From: an uncultured Paracoccus sp.
GTDB taxonomy: Bacteria; Pseudomonadota; Alphaproteobacteria; Rhodobacterales; Rhodobacteraceae
NCBI RefSeq assembly: GCF_947487305.1
Contig: NZ_CANKWH010000008.1
Span: 1 to 64,000, forward strand
Length of the DNA stretch: 64,000 nt
Reading direction: 5' to 3'
The notes under the pieces are model-generated. The model was given only the letters and a program-made list of their open reading frames with translations. It did not search any database and was not told the origin of the DNA. Made by a program: the position numbers and the translations under genes. Of this stretch, positions 15,932 through 25,774 are shown in pieces; the first letter of the stretch is position 1; each line of letters opens with the position of its first letter.

Positions 15932-18900
15932 CGAATTCCTCGTATCGTTGGCCGGGTATGCCGGAAGGGGTCGACCTCTCCGTGCCAGTCAGGGGTCAGC
16001 TCTCGCAGATTCAGGGGAGTGTGACCACCTCCATATTGTTGCGGAATGACGTGATGCAATTCGCGCGATTCCCATGCCCGAGTGCGCGGGTTGTAGTCGA
16101 GTGGCGCGCTGCCCCTGCGCATACGGCGAAGATTCGCAGATGAAAACTCGCCAGAATCTGCAAGATGTGCCCGGTTCTTCCAATACCTGCTTCTCACCAC
16201 ATCCCAACTTGGTGAACTGCCGTCGGGAAGGGGTTTGTCAATTGCGTCCCCCCGACTCCACCGCTTGAACCGCACCGAGCCGTCAGCGGTGCTGCAAGGT
16301 TTGAGACCATAAGGGTCGATCAGCTCGACGGGTGAGTCAACATAGCCCTGCGGCCGCACACCCCCGGCCATCCCGATCGGGTCCGGTGACAGGTATTGCG
16401 TCGCCTCGGGGTCGTAGTAGCGGAAGCGGTTGTAATGCAGCCCGCTTTCCGGGTCATGCCACTGGCCCTGGAAGCGGATCGGGCAGTCGAGCGGCGGGGC
16501 GTCGTCATTGGCGGCCTTGCGGCGCAGCTCGGCCATCTCGCCCCAGAGCGACAGCTCGGCCCGCCAGGCGACCTCCGAGCCGTCCTCGGAGAACATCTCG
16601 CGCGGGGTGCCAAGGTGGTCGGTCACCACGTAATGCAGCGCATCGCCGTCGATCTGGGCGAGCGGGCGGAAGTCGTCGGGCTCATAGACCCAATGGCGGG
16701 CCTGATCCCAGGCCACGGCGCCATCGGCGGTCATCGGCGCCTCGGCGATCAGCCGGTCGCCCTCCCATTGATAGGCATGGCCCGGCCCATTCGCCGCCTT
16801 GCGGGCGATGCGGCGGCCAAGCGGGTCATAGGCATAATGCCAGACCGTCTCCTCGGGCGTTTCCAGCGCCACCATCTGGCCTTCGCCGTTCCAGGCCATG
16901 CGCCAGATGCGGGGGCGGAAGCCCGGCTCCTCGACGCGCTTTTCGATCACCCGGCCGCAGGTGTCATGGCGATAGCTGACGCGGCCGCCGCGTCGCTGGA
17001 CGCGACCGGCGGCTGTCCGCACCGGCTGGCGATGGCCGGCCTCGATCACCGCGGCGATGTTGCGGGCGGGGTCATATTCATATTCGGTCAGCAGCGACTG
17101 GCCGTCCGGGCCGTCGCGGCGCGCCGCCGCCACCTGGCCGCGATCATCATAGCCGAAGGCCTGCCAGCCCATCTGCCGGTCATGGATGGCAACGGCGCGA
17201 CCGGCCCGGTCCCAGTCAAAGCTGCGATGCAACCCGGCCCCCATGCGGGTGGCGAAGTCGAGCGGCCGCTCGCTACCCAGTGCGCCGGTTCGCGCCTCTT
17301 CCGGCAGGCGGGTGAGGGGGCCGGCGATCTGTTCGGCCAGATTGCCCATGAGGCTGTGGCCCTGCGCCAGCGCAAAGCCCTGCTCGGAGCTGCGCAGCTG
17401 TTCCAGCCCGCGCGGGTCGTGCCGAAAGGTCAGCGGAGCGTGATCGCCGATGCCCAGCACGGTCGGCAGGCCGGCGCGGCTCCAGCCCGCCGTCAGGTGC
17501 AGCACGTCGCCCGAGCGCGCGATGCGCTGGCCGGCCAGCGAATAATCCGAGGTGATCTCGCGCCCGTTCAGCCGTTCGGCCACCACCCGGCCAAGCGCGT
17601 CATAGTCGTATTCGACGGTTGCTGCCGCATTCTCGGCGCGGGTCATCAGCCCGCGCGGGTCATAGCCAAAGCGCGTCACCGCCTCGCCCGCGCCGGACTG
17701 AACCCGCATCTGCAGCAGCCGCCCGGCGGGGGAATAGTCGTAGTGCGTCCGCGCCCCGTCCGGTGCGGTCTTGCCGATCACCCGGCCCGCCGCATCGCGG
17801 TCATAGCGCGTCACCAGACCGGAATAGTCGCGCTCGGCCACCACCCGGCCCGCCGCATCGCGCTGATAGTCATGGCGCTCGCCCAGCTCGTTGATCACTG
17901 CGCTCAGCCGGGTCTCACGGTCATGTTCCAGCCGCAGCCGATGACCCTGCGCATCCACACTTTCCAGCGGCAGGTCGAAGGCGCCAAAGCGGAAGTGGCG
18001 GGTATCGCCGACCGGGTTGGTGATCGAGGAAAGCTGCCCCTCGATATCCCATGTGACGGTCGAGACTGCACCATCCGGCGTCTCGACCCGGCGGATCGCA
18101 CCGCGCGGATTGTCGGGACCGCGGCCGAGGTCATAGCGCGTGGTGGCGCCGATCGCGTCGGTGAACCAGACCAGTCGACCCTCGGTGTCATAGCCCATGC
18201 GGGTTTCGTTCCCGTCCGGGTCGCGGCGGCGGCTGGGGCGGATCAGCGGGTCGTAATAGATCCGCTCCTGAACCCCGCCCGGCAGATCGACGCGGAGGAC
18301 CTGTCCCTGTTCTCCAAGCCCCAGCGTTGTGATGCGGCCCAAGGGATCGGTCGTGCCGACCAGGTTGCCGTTCTGGTCATGGCGGTATTCGCTGCGATTG
18401 CCGGCGGGATCGGTCATGGCCGACAGGAGCCCGTCGCGTCCATAGTCCCAGGCCGTGACATTGCCATCGGCATCGGTCGAACGGATCAGGTTGCCAAGGC
18501 TGTCGAATGCGAACTCGGTCTTGTTCCTCAGCGGATCAGTGCGGGTCGTGATATGGAAGGCCTTGTCCCAATCGGTCAGCCAGACATGCCCCAGCGCGTC
18601 GATCTCGCGCCAGACGAGGCCGTCCGTGTCCCAGTCATAGCTGACAACACCCTCGGAATCCCGGACCTGCGTGCGTTGGCGCGCCAGATCATAGTCGATC
18701 TGCCCGCCCATATGGCCACTATCGGTCCAGGTGCGAATGATCCGGCCATTGCTGCCGTATTCGTAATGGACATGGCTGTCCTTGGCGTCATGCCAGCCGG
18801 TGATCCGGCCATCGCCGTCATGGTCATAGCGCATATAGCCGGTCTGGGACGAGCGGACCTCGCGCAGCCTGCCGTCGGCGGTGTAATCCCACTGGAAGAC

Positions 18901-20619
18901 GCAGTCGCCGCCATCCGGGGCGTCCAGGACCGCCTTGCGGATCAACCCGCCGAGACTGTGAACCTGTAGCGCGAACCCGTCCGAATGTTCGACCCGGCGC
19001 AGCCCGTCCGGGCCATAGGTCAGGCTGATCCGGTTGCCGTTGCGATCCTCGATGCGCGACAGGCGGCGGATGCCGCCGCCCTCGTCGGCAAAGACGTAAA
19101 ACAGCTGCGCCGGTCGGTCATAGACGAACAGGTCGCCCGAGCGCCGGCCGATGAGTTCCAGATGCGGGAAGCGCAGGTTGTGGCTCAGCACCTCGTCAGC
19201 GGGGGCGTGAAAGACGATCAGGCAGCCTTCCGGATTCTGGAAGGTGATGGTCTCGCCTTCTATGCGCAGGTGCTGCGCCCAGGTGCCGGACCAGCCTTCG
19301 CCCTGAATTCCCCGCGACTCGCGCGCATGGCAGCGATCGAGCCGCAGCGGAATGGTGCCGGGGATGAAGATGTCGGTGCGCAGATCGACGAATTGCCCGG
19401 TCGCCACGTCGATCGGGTCCTTGCAGGTGGTGCGACAGCTGTTCGGTGCATCGCCCCCGCGCGCGGTCGACGGCGTGCCGTCGCGGGTCTTGCCGCGTGG
19501 CAGGGGGGCGACATCGGCCAGCAGGGCACCCGTCCTGAAGAGACGGTTCAACGTGCCGACATCCCGCTCCAGCGACAATGCGCTGGTATCGATGTCGATC
19601 GCGATGGTTTCCAGGCCTTCGTTGATGGTGCCGTCACAGGTTGTCTTGTGCCCGATGCGGGCAATCGGCATCCCGTTCGCAAAGACACGCTCGGCCCCCT
19701 CGGAGACGGCAGCGTCGGCGTGATCATCGCACTGGATCTTGTCGCCCACCCGAGCGACCGGCTGGTTCTCGAAATAGACATCCGGCGAGCCCTGGATGAT
19801 CTTGCCCTTGACCTTGCCATATTGTCCGACGGCCTCGGAAAAACCGCCGATCAGCCCCGCGACAGCGCCGCCGGCAATCGCGCCGACGACCAGCGCCGCG
19901 CCGCCGGTTCCGACCACCAGGGCACCGACGGCAATCCCGACAAGCGCGCCCACAACCACGCTGGCCAGCATCCCCCCAAGCGAGAAGCCGGTATTTGCAT
20001 GGGCTATGGGGTGCAACAGTCGGGCGGGTTTCTCGCCCGGCCCCGCGATCGGCACGAAGCCTTTCGCCTTCATGAAATCGGTCTGCATGAACCAATGCCC
20101 GACCTTGTCGCCGACCGGCGACATGATCTTGTAGGCCGCGAAACCGCCGATGGCGGCAATTGCAACCGGCAGCGATGCCGCCAGTGCGGCGAGGCTGGCC
20201 CCACCAAGGGTCGCGCCACCGGCCAATGCCGTTCCGCCGGCAAGTGCACCGGGTCCGAGAACCCCCGCCGTCAGCAGGGCGTTCTGGACCCCCTGGCTTT
20301 CGGCAACGGCCAGTGCCTGATCCCAGGCCCTGTCGCCATCGCTCAGCGCATATTGCTGGCGCAGCTGCTCGTAGCGCTCGTTGCCGCTGAAGCCCGGCGG
20401 TGGCGCGTTGTCCTGCCAGCCATCGCCGCCGTCAAAGCCGCCGCTGGCCCCGTCGGGTTCCTCGGTCTCGCGCCGGTGCTTGCCGACATAGTTCCAGCTT
20501 GTCGTCGATCGGGGCGAGCCGTCAGGCGCGCGATGTTTTCCGGGTGTGGGTGGGGCAGGGCTGCGGCCGCCACCGGCGCTGGCGCTGCCCCCGAACCTGA
20601 TACCGTTCAACACACTCAT
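15928..20619 (-). CDS. PAAR-Rhs T6SS effector with HNH-type C-terminal toxin
   Basis: A 1563-residue polymorphic toxin. The N-terminal region has two long hydrophobic stretches (about 118-166 and 215-260), which EagR chaperones shield in this class. A PAAR-like segment follows (about 272-345, SPDVYFENQPVARVGD and NGMPIARIGHKTTCDG) and would cap the VgrG spike. Then come many YD/RHS repeats and the Rhs core ending in DPIGMAGG and DPYGL, the usual self-cleavage border. The 124-residue tail carries SRELHHVIPQ (HH at 1522-1523), NLRELTP and DWHGEVD (H1546), an HNH/EndoVII nuclease pattern, so DNA is the likely target. ATG 20619 with GGGGA upstream is chosen over the open frame to 20811. Confidence 0.9.
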   Translation of the reverse strand: MSVLNGIRFGGSASAGGGRSPAPPTPGKHRAPDGSPRSTTSWNYVGKHRRETEEPDGASGGFDGGDGWQDNAPPPGFSGNERYEQLRQQYALSDGDRAWDQALAVAESQGVQNALLTAGVLGPGALAGGTALAGGATLGGASLAALAASLPVAIAAIGGFAAYKIMSPVGDKVGHWFMQTDFMKAKGFVPIAGPGEKPARLLHPIAHANTGFSLGGMLASVVVGALVGIAVGALVVGTGGAALVVGAIAGGAVAGLIGGFSEAVGQYGKVKGKIIQGSPDVYFENQPVARVGDKIQCDDHADAAVSEGAERVFANGMPIARIGHKTTCDGTINEGLETIAIDIDTSALSLERDVGTLNRLFRTGALLADVAPLPRGKTRDGTPSTARGGDAPNSCRTTCKDPIDVATGQFVDLRTDIFIPGTIPLRLDRCHARESRGIQGEGWSGTWAQHLRIEGETITFQNPEGCLIVFHAPADEVLSHNLRFPHLELIGRRSGDLFVYDRPAQLFYVFADEGGGIRRLSRIEDRNGNRISLTYGPDGLRRVEHSDGFALQVHSLGGLIRKAVLDAPDGGDCVFQWDYTADGRLREVRSSQTGYMRYDHDGDGRITGWHDAKDSHVHYEYGSNGRIIRTWTDSGHMGGQIDYDLARQRTQVRDSEGVVSYDWDTDGLVWREIDALGHVWLTDWDKAFHITTRTDPLRNKTEFAFDSLGNLIRSTDADGNVTAWDYGRDGLLSAMTDPAGNRSEYRHDQNGNLVGTTDPLGRITTLGLGEQGQVLRVDLPGGVQERIYYDPLIRPSRRRDPDGNETRMGYDTEGRLVWFTDAIGATTRYDLGRGPDNPRGAIRRVETPDGAVSTVTWDIEGQLSSITNPVGDTRHFRFGAFDLPLESVDAQGHRLRLEHDRETRLSAVINELGERHDYQRDAAGRVVAERDYSGLVTRYDRDAAGRVIGKTAPDGARTHYDYSPAGRLLQMRVQSGAGEAVTRFGYDPRGLMTRAENAAATVEYDYDALGRVVAERLNGREITSDYSLAGQRIARSGDVLHLTAGWSRAGLPTVLGIGDHAPLTFRHDPRGLEQLRSSEQGFALAQGHSLMGNLAEQIAGPLTRLPEEARTGALGSERPLDFATRMGAGLHRSFDWDRAGRAVAIHDRQMGWQAFGYDDRGQVAAARRDGPDGQSLLTEYEYDPARNIAAVIEAGHRQPVRTAAGRVQRRGGRVSYRHDTCGRVIEKRVEEPGFRPRIWRMAWNGEGQMVALETPEETVWHYAYDPLGRRIARKAANGPGHAYQWEGDRLIAEAPMTADGAVAWDQARHWVYEPDDFRPLAQIDGDALHYVVTDHLGTPREMFSEDGSEVAWRAELSLWGEMAELRRKAANDDAPPLDCPIRFQGQWHDPESGLHYNRFRYYDPEATQYLSPDPIGMAGGVRPQGYVDSPVELIDPYGLKPCSTADGSVRFKRWSRGDAIDKPLPDGSSPSWDVVRSRYWKNRAHLADSGEFSSANLRRMRRGSAPLDYNPRTRAWESRELHHVIPQQYGGGHTPLNLRELTPDWHGEVDPFRHTRPTIRGIR

Positions 20620-20645
20620 GACACAAATCCCCAAGCAACGGGCGG

Positions 20646-21065
20646 CTAGCCCTGGCGCGGCCGGAACGACGCGATGACCTGCTGCATCTGCTGTTTCTGG
20701 CCATCGCTGAACGCGCCCGGCGCCGTGGCGGTGATGATCAGCACCCGCTTGCCCGGCATGAGCGATGTGATCAACTGGTGCATCGGTCCCTGCTTGGCGA
20801 CCCATTTGCATTCGGTCTGCAGCGCCCGATGACCGCCGATCTGCATCTCTTGCTGGTGCAGCACGGTGAAATCCTTCAGCGTTTCGCCCGCCTGGCGCAG
20901 CTGATCGGCGACATATTCGTCAAAGCTCATGCCCCAGGGAATGTCGTCACGGGTCATCGTCATCGACAGGCTCGGCTCGCCCGTCTGGCTGGCCGAGATG
21001 ATGTTGATCGACTGGTCTTTCCACTCGACCGGCAGTTCTATGCTGCCTTCCTGCACGTAATACAT
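20646..21065 (-). CDS. EagR-type effector chaperone (DUF1795/DcrB fold)
   Basis: A 139-residue cytosolic protein matching the DcrB/DUF1795 family: YYVQEGSIELPVEWKDQSIN at the start, an SFDEYVADQLRQAGETLKDF helix, and VLIITATAPGAF followed by a final helix. Chaperones of this family bind the hydrophobic N terminus of PAAR-Rhs effectors and load them on VgrG. The start overlaps the vgrG stop by one base (TGATG), and the gene lies directly ahead of rhs, which supports this role strongly. Confidence 0.88.
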   Translation of the reverse strand: MYYVQEGSIELPVEWKDQSINIISASQTGEPSLSMTMTRDDIPWGMSFDEYVADQLRQAGETLKDFTVLHQQEMQIGGHRALQTECKWVAKQGPMHQLITSLMPGKRVLIITATAPGAFSDGQKQQMQQVIASFRPRQG

Positions 21066-23038
21066 CAGCCGTCCTTGTTGAGATGAATCATTGCCGCAAC
21101 CTGATCGAGCGTTTCGGCATCGAACGAGATCCGCGTGTTGCCAAAGCTGATGACGATGGATGACTGGGTCATCTCGATCTTGCCATCGCCCACGGTCAGC
21201 TTGATGCTTTCCCCGCCCTCGATGTCGATGGCCTTGGACTTCTGCGTCATCTTGTTCAGCGCCGCGATGTCGATCTTGTCCTTCGATTCGGCGTTGATCA
21301 GGTCAACCGCCGACATGGTGATGACATTGTCGGCGTTGTAAGCGATCACCCCCGGCCCGCCCTTGCCGGCCACGGCGGATTCGACGATCTTGTTGGCCTG
21401 CGAGGCCCGGGTCAGGGCGATGGTCTCGGTCAGGTTGCCGCTGAGCACGCCCTTGGTCTCGTCCCCGGTCTGCACGGTAATGCTGCGATTGCCGCCCTCG
21501 ACAAAGGTGGACTGGTTGTCCTTGATGTATTCCTCCATGTCCTTCTGGGCGTGCATGAAGATCTTTTCGGCGCCGTTCGCATCCTCGAAGCTCAGTTCGT
21601 TGAAGCCCGAGCCTTCGTGGGTCTTGGTCTTGAAGCCGCTCTTGGTCTTGCTGGCCGGCAGGCCGTAGATATTGCCATTGGTGCCGTTGACGACGCAGCC
21701 GGTGACGATGGGCTTGTCGGGGCTGCCGTCGATGAAATCGACCACGACCTCCATGCCGATGCGCGGAATCACGACGCCGCCCAGCCCGTTGCCGGCCCAG
21801 TTCTGTGCCACCCGGCAGCGCATCGACTTCGCGCCTTCAAGATCCCAGTGAAAGCGCACGAGGATACGGCCGAACGAGTCGCAGTCGATCTCGCCATCGC
21901 CCACGACCACGGCCGTTTGTGGCCCTTCGACCACGGGTGAGGGCGTGCGCTTCATCGGCGTCATCGGCGCGGTTTCGGGCATCACCAGGTAGTTTCCGGT
22001 GAAGGCATAGCCATCGCTGCCCGGCCCGCCCGAACCATAGGCCTCGGAGACGAAACTGTAATCGGCCTTGAGGCACAGGTAGTTCTCGCCCACGCCCGGC
22101 GCGGGATCGCCGGTCAGCGAAAAGACCCTGCCGGCACCTAGCGCGACGCAGTCACCGGTGGCGCGGTTGCGGCGGTCCTGGCCGCGTTCCTGCTTCATCC
22201 GCACCTTGGCCAGAACCCGGCCGCCCTCTTGATCGAGGTAATCGCCCGGATATTCATAGCTTTCCAGCTGACCCATCGCATAGGCCGCATCGCCAAGCCG
22301 GTCGACCTCCATCGCCGCCGAGGGGGATTTGAAGTTGTAATCGATCAGCCGGATTGCGCCTGTGGTCAGGTTGCGCTCGGGCGACCAGTCCCAGAAATGC
22401 TCGCCCTCGGCCTGATGATGGCCGTCATAGCTTTTATAGGGCCGCTCACCGATCGATTCATGGGACATGACATCATCTGTCAACACCATCGTGTGGTTGC
22501 CGGCCGAATGGCGGAAATGGAAGCTGATGCCGTGACGCTCGAGCTGTCGGCGGACGAAATCCAGATCGCTTTCGCGGAACTGCACCGTGTATTCGAGCAC
22601 CGGGTAGGTCTCGCCCAGCTTCACTTCAAGTGCTGGATCGCCAAGCGAGGCATATTCGCCCAGCACCTGCTCGACGATCTGCACCACGGTCTTGTTGTGG
22701 AAGATCTTCTGGTTCTTCCGTCGCCCGGCCAGCCACAGCCAGGGTCGCAGCACCAGATCATAGCGGTGTCCGTTCTCGCCCACGCCGGCCCAACGGGTGC
22801 GGGTGACGATCCCGTCAAAGACACGCGGCCCGGTCCGGCCCTCGATCTCGACCGAGGCATGGGTGCCGACCAGCTGGTCGAAATCGACATCGCCGCTGGG
22901 GGCCAGCGCCTCGACCCTGTATTCGAACAGCTCGTTCATGTAATCGGTGCCGTCGAAGCGCAGCAGCACCAGCGCATCCGGCCCCAGAACGGTCGTCAGC
23001 CGACCCAGCCTTTCGGCCTGCTTGAATGGCGCATTCAT
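21065..23038 (-). CDS. vgrG: type VI secretion spike protein VgrG
   Basis: TssI/VgrG trimer forming the T6SS spike tip, 657 residues. The N-terminal gp27-like part includes NELFEYRVEALAPSGDVDFDQLVG and RQLERHGISFHFRH. The gp5-like OB region includes DGEIDCDSFGRILVRFHWD. The C-terminal part is a repetitive beta-prism with EDANGAEKIFMHAQKDMEEYI. It heads the unit vgrG-eagR-rhs-immunity. No T6SS sheath or membrane-complex genes are in the window, so this is an auxiliary effector locus served by machinery elsewhere. Confidence 0.95.
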   Translation of the reverse strand: MNAPFKQAERLGRLTTVLGPDALVLLRFDGTDYMNELFEYRVEALAPSGDVDFDQLVGTHASVEIEGRTGPRVFDGIVTRTRWAGVGENGHRYDLVLRPWLWLAGRRKNQKIFHNKTVVQIVEQVLGEYASLGDPALEVKLGETYPVLEYTVQFRESDLDFVRRQLERHGISFHFRHSAGNHTMVLTDDVMSHESIGERPYKSYDGHHQAEGEHFWDWSPERNLTTGAIRLIDYNFKSPSAAMEVDRLGDAAYAMGQLESYEYPGDYLDQEGGRVLAKVRMKQERGQDRRNRATGDCVALGAGRVFSLTGDPAPGVGENYLCLKADYSFVSEAYGSGGPGSDGYAFTGNYLVMPETAPMTPMKRTPSPVVEGPQTAVVVGDGEIDCDSFGRILVRFHWDLEGAKSMRCRVAQNWAGNGLGGVVIPRIGMEVVVDFIDGSPDKPIVTGCVVNGTNGNIYGLPASKTKSGFKTKTHEGSGFNELSFEDANGAEKIFMHAQKDMEEYIKDNQSTFVEGGNRSITVQTGDETKGVLSGNLTETIALTRASQANKIVESAVAGKGGPGVIAYNADNVITMSAVDLINAESKDKIDIAALNKMTQKSKAIDIEGGESIKLTVGDGKIEMTQSSIVISFGNTRISFDAETLDQVAAMIHLNKDG

Positions 23039-23235
23039 CCGGCGGCCCCCTTTAAACTGTCAATCATCCAAAACATCGGCAGAATGGCAAAGATTCGAGG
23101 GCGAGGCCAGATCATTTGGCCAAAACTTCCGGATGCAAGGTGGCGGGATCAGGGCCTTGAAAATGCGCGTTTTTCTTGCTCGGATCGAGGAAGACCGGCG
23201 GCAATCCGCACGAATCTGCCAAGCGGTCGGGGCAA

Positions 23236-24285
23236 TCAGGGAAAGTCGATCTCAACCCAGACCAGCCGGTGGCGCGATGCGGCGGCAACGATTTTTCCCG
23301 TCTCGCTGGCCGGATTGGGCCACAGGACGGCGGCATCGGTGACTCGCAGGGCTTTCGCCGGCAGGACATAATCCACGCGCATATTGCCAGGCCCGTCTGC
23401 CTCGGGCCAGTCGGCGGTATCCAGCGCCGGATCGCCCTTCTGAACGGCATTCGCGCCGTCCTGCGCCGGTTGCCATTCGCCGCGTGGTTCCGGGTCCTGC
23501 GCCACGCTCATGAGCGCGTCAAATGCCTCGCGCCGGCCATCGCCATCGACGGGGTCGATGTTCAGATTGCCCATGAGGAGGAAGGGGGCATCGGGCAGGT
23601 GGCTCAGCCAGAAAACCGCCTCGTCATGGTTGCGCCGCCCGTTGCGATCCTCGGGGCCGTCAAAGACCGGCGGGGTTGCTGACCATGCGAGAAGGTGCAG
23701 CGGATTTTCCCCGACCATCAGCGGCACATCCCAATGCGCGGTCGAGGAGAGGCGCTGGACCCCGGCAATCTCTGGAGCGGTGTCCGGCGGCAACAGGTTC
23801 CCCGGCTGATCGCGCCAAAGAACCGCGCTGTGATCGATGACGTCGCCCAGGGGAAGGCGCGAGAGGATCGCCATGCCCGCCTCGCCGGTGAAGAAGCCAA
23901 AACCCTGCGCGTCATCGGCGGTGCCGGTCTGGCCGTCGCCATCGAGGTCCAGACCCGTCGCCATACCGCTGTTCGGCCGGGCGGCAAAGCGGTGGGGCAG
24001 ATCCAGACCGGCCTCGGCGACCAGCGCGGCGAAGCCCGCCAGCGCAAGGCCGTCATTGTCCCAGTCAATCCCGGTCAGCAAGATCGCATCGGGCCGCGCC
24101 ACGGCAATGGTGGCGGCAGCGGCCAGAACCTGCGGATCGCGGGCGCGAATGTCCCGCAGCAGCAGTCCCGGTCCCTTGCGGGTCAGGTCAGGCGAAAAGG
24201 TGGCGATGCGAAGCGTTTCGGCACTGGTCGGACCGGCCAGCGCCAGAGCGATGAGAACCGACCACAGACCCGCCCTCAGACCCAA
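23236..24285 (-). CDS. secreted endonuclease/exonuclease/phosphatase-family protein
   Basis: A 349-residue protein with a signal peptide (about 1-22, ALAGPTSA) and an exonuclease-endonuclease-phosphatase fold. The motifs [21 protein letters not shown] and a final [12 protein letters not shown] match the family's catalytic Asn-Asp and C-terminal His elements. The [15 protein letters not shown] insertion looks like a metal-binding loop. Substrate is unknown. Its ATG overlaps the leuD stop by ten bases, so it is probably the last gene of the leuD transcript. Confidence 0.82.
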   Translation of the reverse strand: MGLRAGLWSVLIALALAGPTSAETLRIATFSPDLTRKGPGLLLRDIRARDPQVLAAAATIAVARPDAILLTGIDWDNDGLALAGFAALVAEAGLDLPHRFAARPNSGMATGLDLDGDGQTGTADDAQGFGFFTGEAGMAILSRLPLGDVIDHSAVLWRDQPGNLLPPDTAPEIAGVQRLSSTAHWDVPLMVGENPLHLLAWSATPPVFDGPEDRNGRRNHDEAVFWLSHLPDAPFLLMGNLNIDPVDGDGRREAFDALMSVAQDPEPRGEWQPAQDGANAVQKGDPALDTADWPEADGPGNMRVDYVLPAKALRVTDAAVLWPNPASETGKIVAAASRHRLVWVEIDFP

Positions 24286-24881
24286 GGGCGCGCCTGTGCC
24301 ATCTGCGTCTCGAAGCGGTCGATCGCCGGTGCCTTCTCCATCGTCAGGCCGATATCATCCAGCCCGTTCAGCAGCGTGTGCTTGCGCGAGGGATCGATCT
24401 CAAAGGCAAAGACCTGTCCGTCAGAGCTGATCACCGTCTGCGCCTCGAGATCGATGGTCATCCGGGCATTGGCGCCCTTGCGGGCGTCGTCCATGAGAAT
24501 GTCCACCGCCTCTTGCGGCAGAACCAGCGGCAGGATGCCGTTCTTGAAGCAGTTATTGTAGAAGATATCGGCAAAGCTGGTCGAGATGACCGCCCGGATG
24601 CCGAAATCCAACAGCGCCCAAGGGGCGTGCTCGCGCGACGAGCCGCAGCCGAAATTGTCGCCGGCGACGATGATCTGGGCGTTGCGATAGGCCGGCTGGT
24701 TCAGCACGAAATCGGCGATTTCCTTGCCGTCCTGATCATAGCGCATCTCGTCGAACAGGTTCTTGCCGAGGCCCGAGCGTTTGATGGTTTTCAGGAACTG
24801 CTTGGGGATGATCATGTCCGTGTCGATATTGACGAGCGGCATGGGCGCGGCGATTCCGGTGAGGGTGGTAAATTTTTCCAT
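24276..24881 (-). CDS. leuD: 3-isopropylmalate dehydratase small subunit
   Basis: Pairs with LeuC to isomerise 2-isopropylmalate to 3-isopropylmalate in leucine synthesis. The 201-residue length is standard. [16 protein letters not shown] near the start and [21 protein letters not shown] around residue 74 are the substrate-binding signatures. It lies on the same strand as leuC but is separated from it by about 890 bases carrying an opposite-strand gene, so it probably has its own promoter. Confidence 0.96.
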   Translation of the reverse strand: MEKFTTLTGIAAPMPLVNIDTDMIIPKQFLKTIKRSGLGKNLFDEMRYDQDGKEIADFVLNQPAYRNAQIIVAGDNFGCGSSREHAPWALLDFGIRAVISTSFADIFYNNCFKNGILPLVLPQEAVDILMDDARKGANARMTIDLEAQTVISSDGQVFAFEIDPSRKHTLLNGLDDIGLTMEKAPAIDRFETQMAQARPWV

Positions 24882-24967
24882 GGCTGACCTTCTGGATTAG
24901 GTTAGGACTGGTGCTGCGGCAGGGGTGCCGCGGCGCGAGAATGTGGGTTGCAGACGGTGAGGATGAC

Positions 24968-25708
24968 GTGGGTGTGATGATCGGCTGCCTTGGCGGGGAA
25001 TGGACGCCGGCTTTCGGCGACCGGGGTGTGCTGGCCTGGATCACGGTGCTGGCCTACCTGGCCTGTGCCGCGCTGGCCTTGGCGGTTTGGCGCGGCATGG
25101 ATCAGCGGGCCTTGCGCCGGTTCTGGGGCGCCATGGCAATCGTGATGCTGTTTCTGGCCGTGAACAAGCAGCTGGACCTGCAGACCGCCCTGAACCAGAC
25201 CGGTCGCTGCATCTCGATGGCGCAGGGGTGGCATGACTATCGCCGCTATGCGCAGTTGCTGTTCATCATCCTTGCCGTCGCGGCGGTGGTGCTGGTCTTC
25301 AAACGTAGCAGGCAGATGATGCGCGGCCATCTGCAGACGCATTTGCTGGCGCTGGCCGGACTGGCACTTGTTTGCGGCTATGTCCTGATCCGCGCCAGCA
25401 GCCTTAACGCTGTGGACGCGATCGGCCGCCGCAGCATTCTGGGCGTCAGCGTGAACTTCCTGCTCGAGAATGCCGGGCTGGTGCTGATCGCGCTGAATGC
25501 CACCCGTTTGCTCAGGCTGCGCGCCGCCCGGCGCGCGGCAGAGCGGGCGGTCGAGGACGAACGCCTTCAAGCCGAAGCGGCCATGAACAACCCGGCAACT
25601 GGCATGGCCGCGCCGCGCCGCGCCGCCAGACCGCTGGAGGGCGGTCGGGACGACGAGGCTGCCGAAGCGCCGCGCCCGTTCAGGCCGTTGAAGCCGCGCG
25701 GGCACTAG
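24968..25708 (+). CDS. five-helix membrane protein of unknown function
   Basis: The frame encodes about 246 residues with five clear hydrophobic segments (WITVLAYLACAALALAVW, MAIVMLFLAV, LLFIILAVAAVVLVF, LLALAGLALVCGYVLI, ENAGLVLIALNATRLL), followed by a charged cytosolic tail rich in R, E and A. GAGG at 24959-24962 fits the GTG at 24968; ATG 24941 or 24977 and GTG 24911 are possible alternatives. The gene lies between leuC and leuD on the other strand. I recognise no family; the regular helices argue against a chance frame. Confidence 0.7.
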   Translation: MGVMIGCLGGEWTPAFGDRGVLAWITVLAYLACAALALAVWRGMDQRALRRFWGAMAIVMLFLAVNKQLDLQTALNQTGRCISMAQGWHDYRRYAQLLFIILAVAAVVLVFKRSRQMMRGHLQTHLLALAGLALVCGYVLIRASSLNAVDAIGRRSILGVSVNFLLENAGLVLIALNATRLLRLRAARRAAERAVEDERLQAEAAMNNPATGMAAPRRAARPLEGGRDDEAAEAPRPFRPLKPRGH

Positions 25709-25774
25709 GTCCGGCGCGAAAGCCCGGGCCTTCGGGTTGCCGAAACCGGCTGCGATTGCCATGGCCTGACCCCG

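Noticed and set aside
16396..18969. 857-residue open frame on the plus strand
   Set aside because: It is fully antisense to the Rhs gene, and its repeated, histidine- and arginine-rich composition mirrors the RHS repeats. A shadow of high-GC coding DNA.
23112..23126. TTTGGCCAAA palindrome upstream of vgrG
   Set aside because: Ten bases only and no regulator gene nearby; not enough to call an operator.
24902..25762. 286-residue minus-strand frame between leuC and leuD
   Set aside because: The plus-strand frame in the same place encodes five regular hydrophobic helices; the minus frame is rich in H, Q and R and looks like its shadow.
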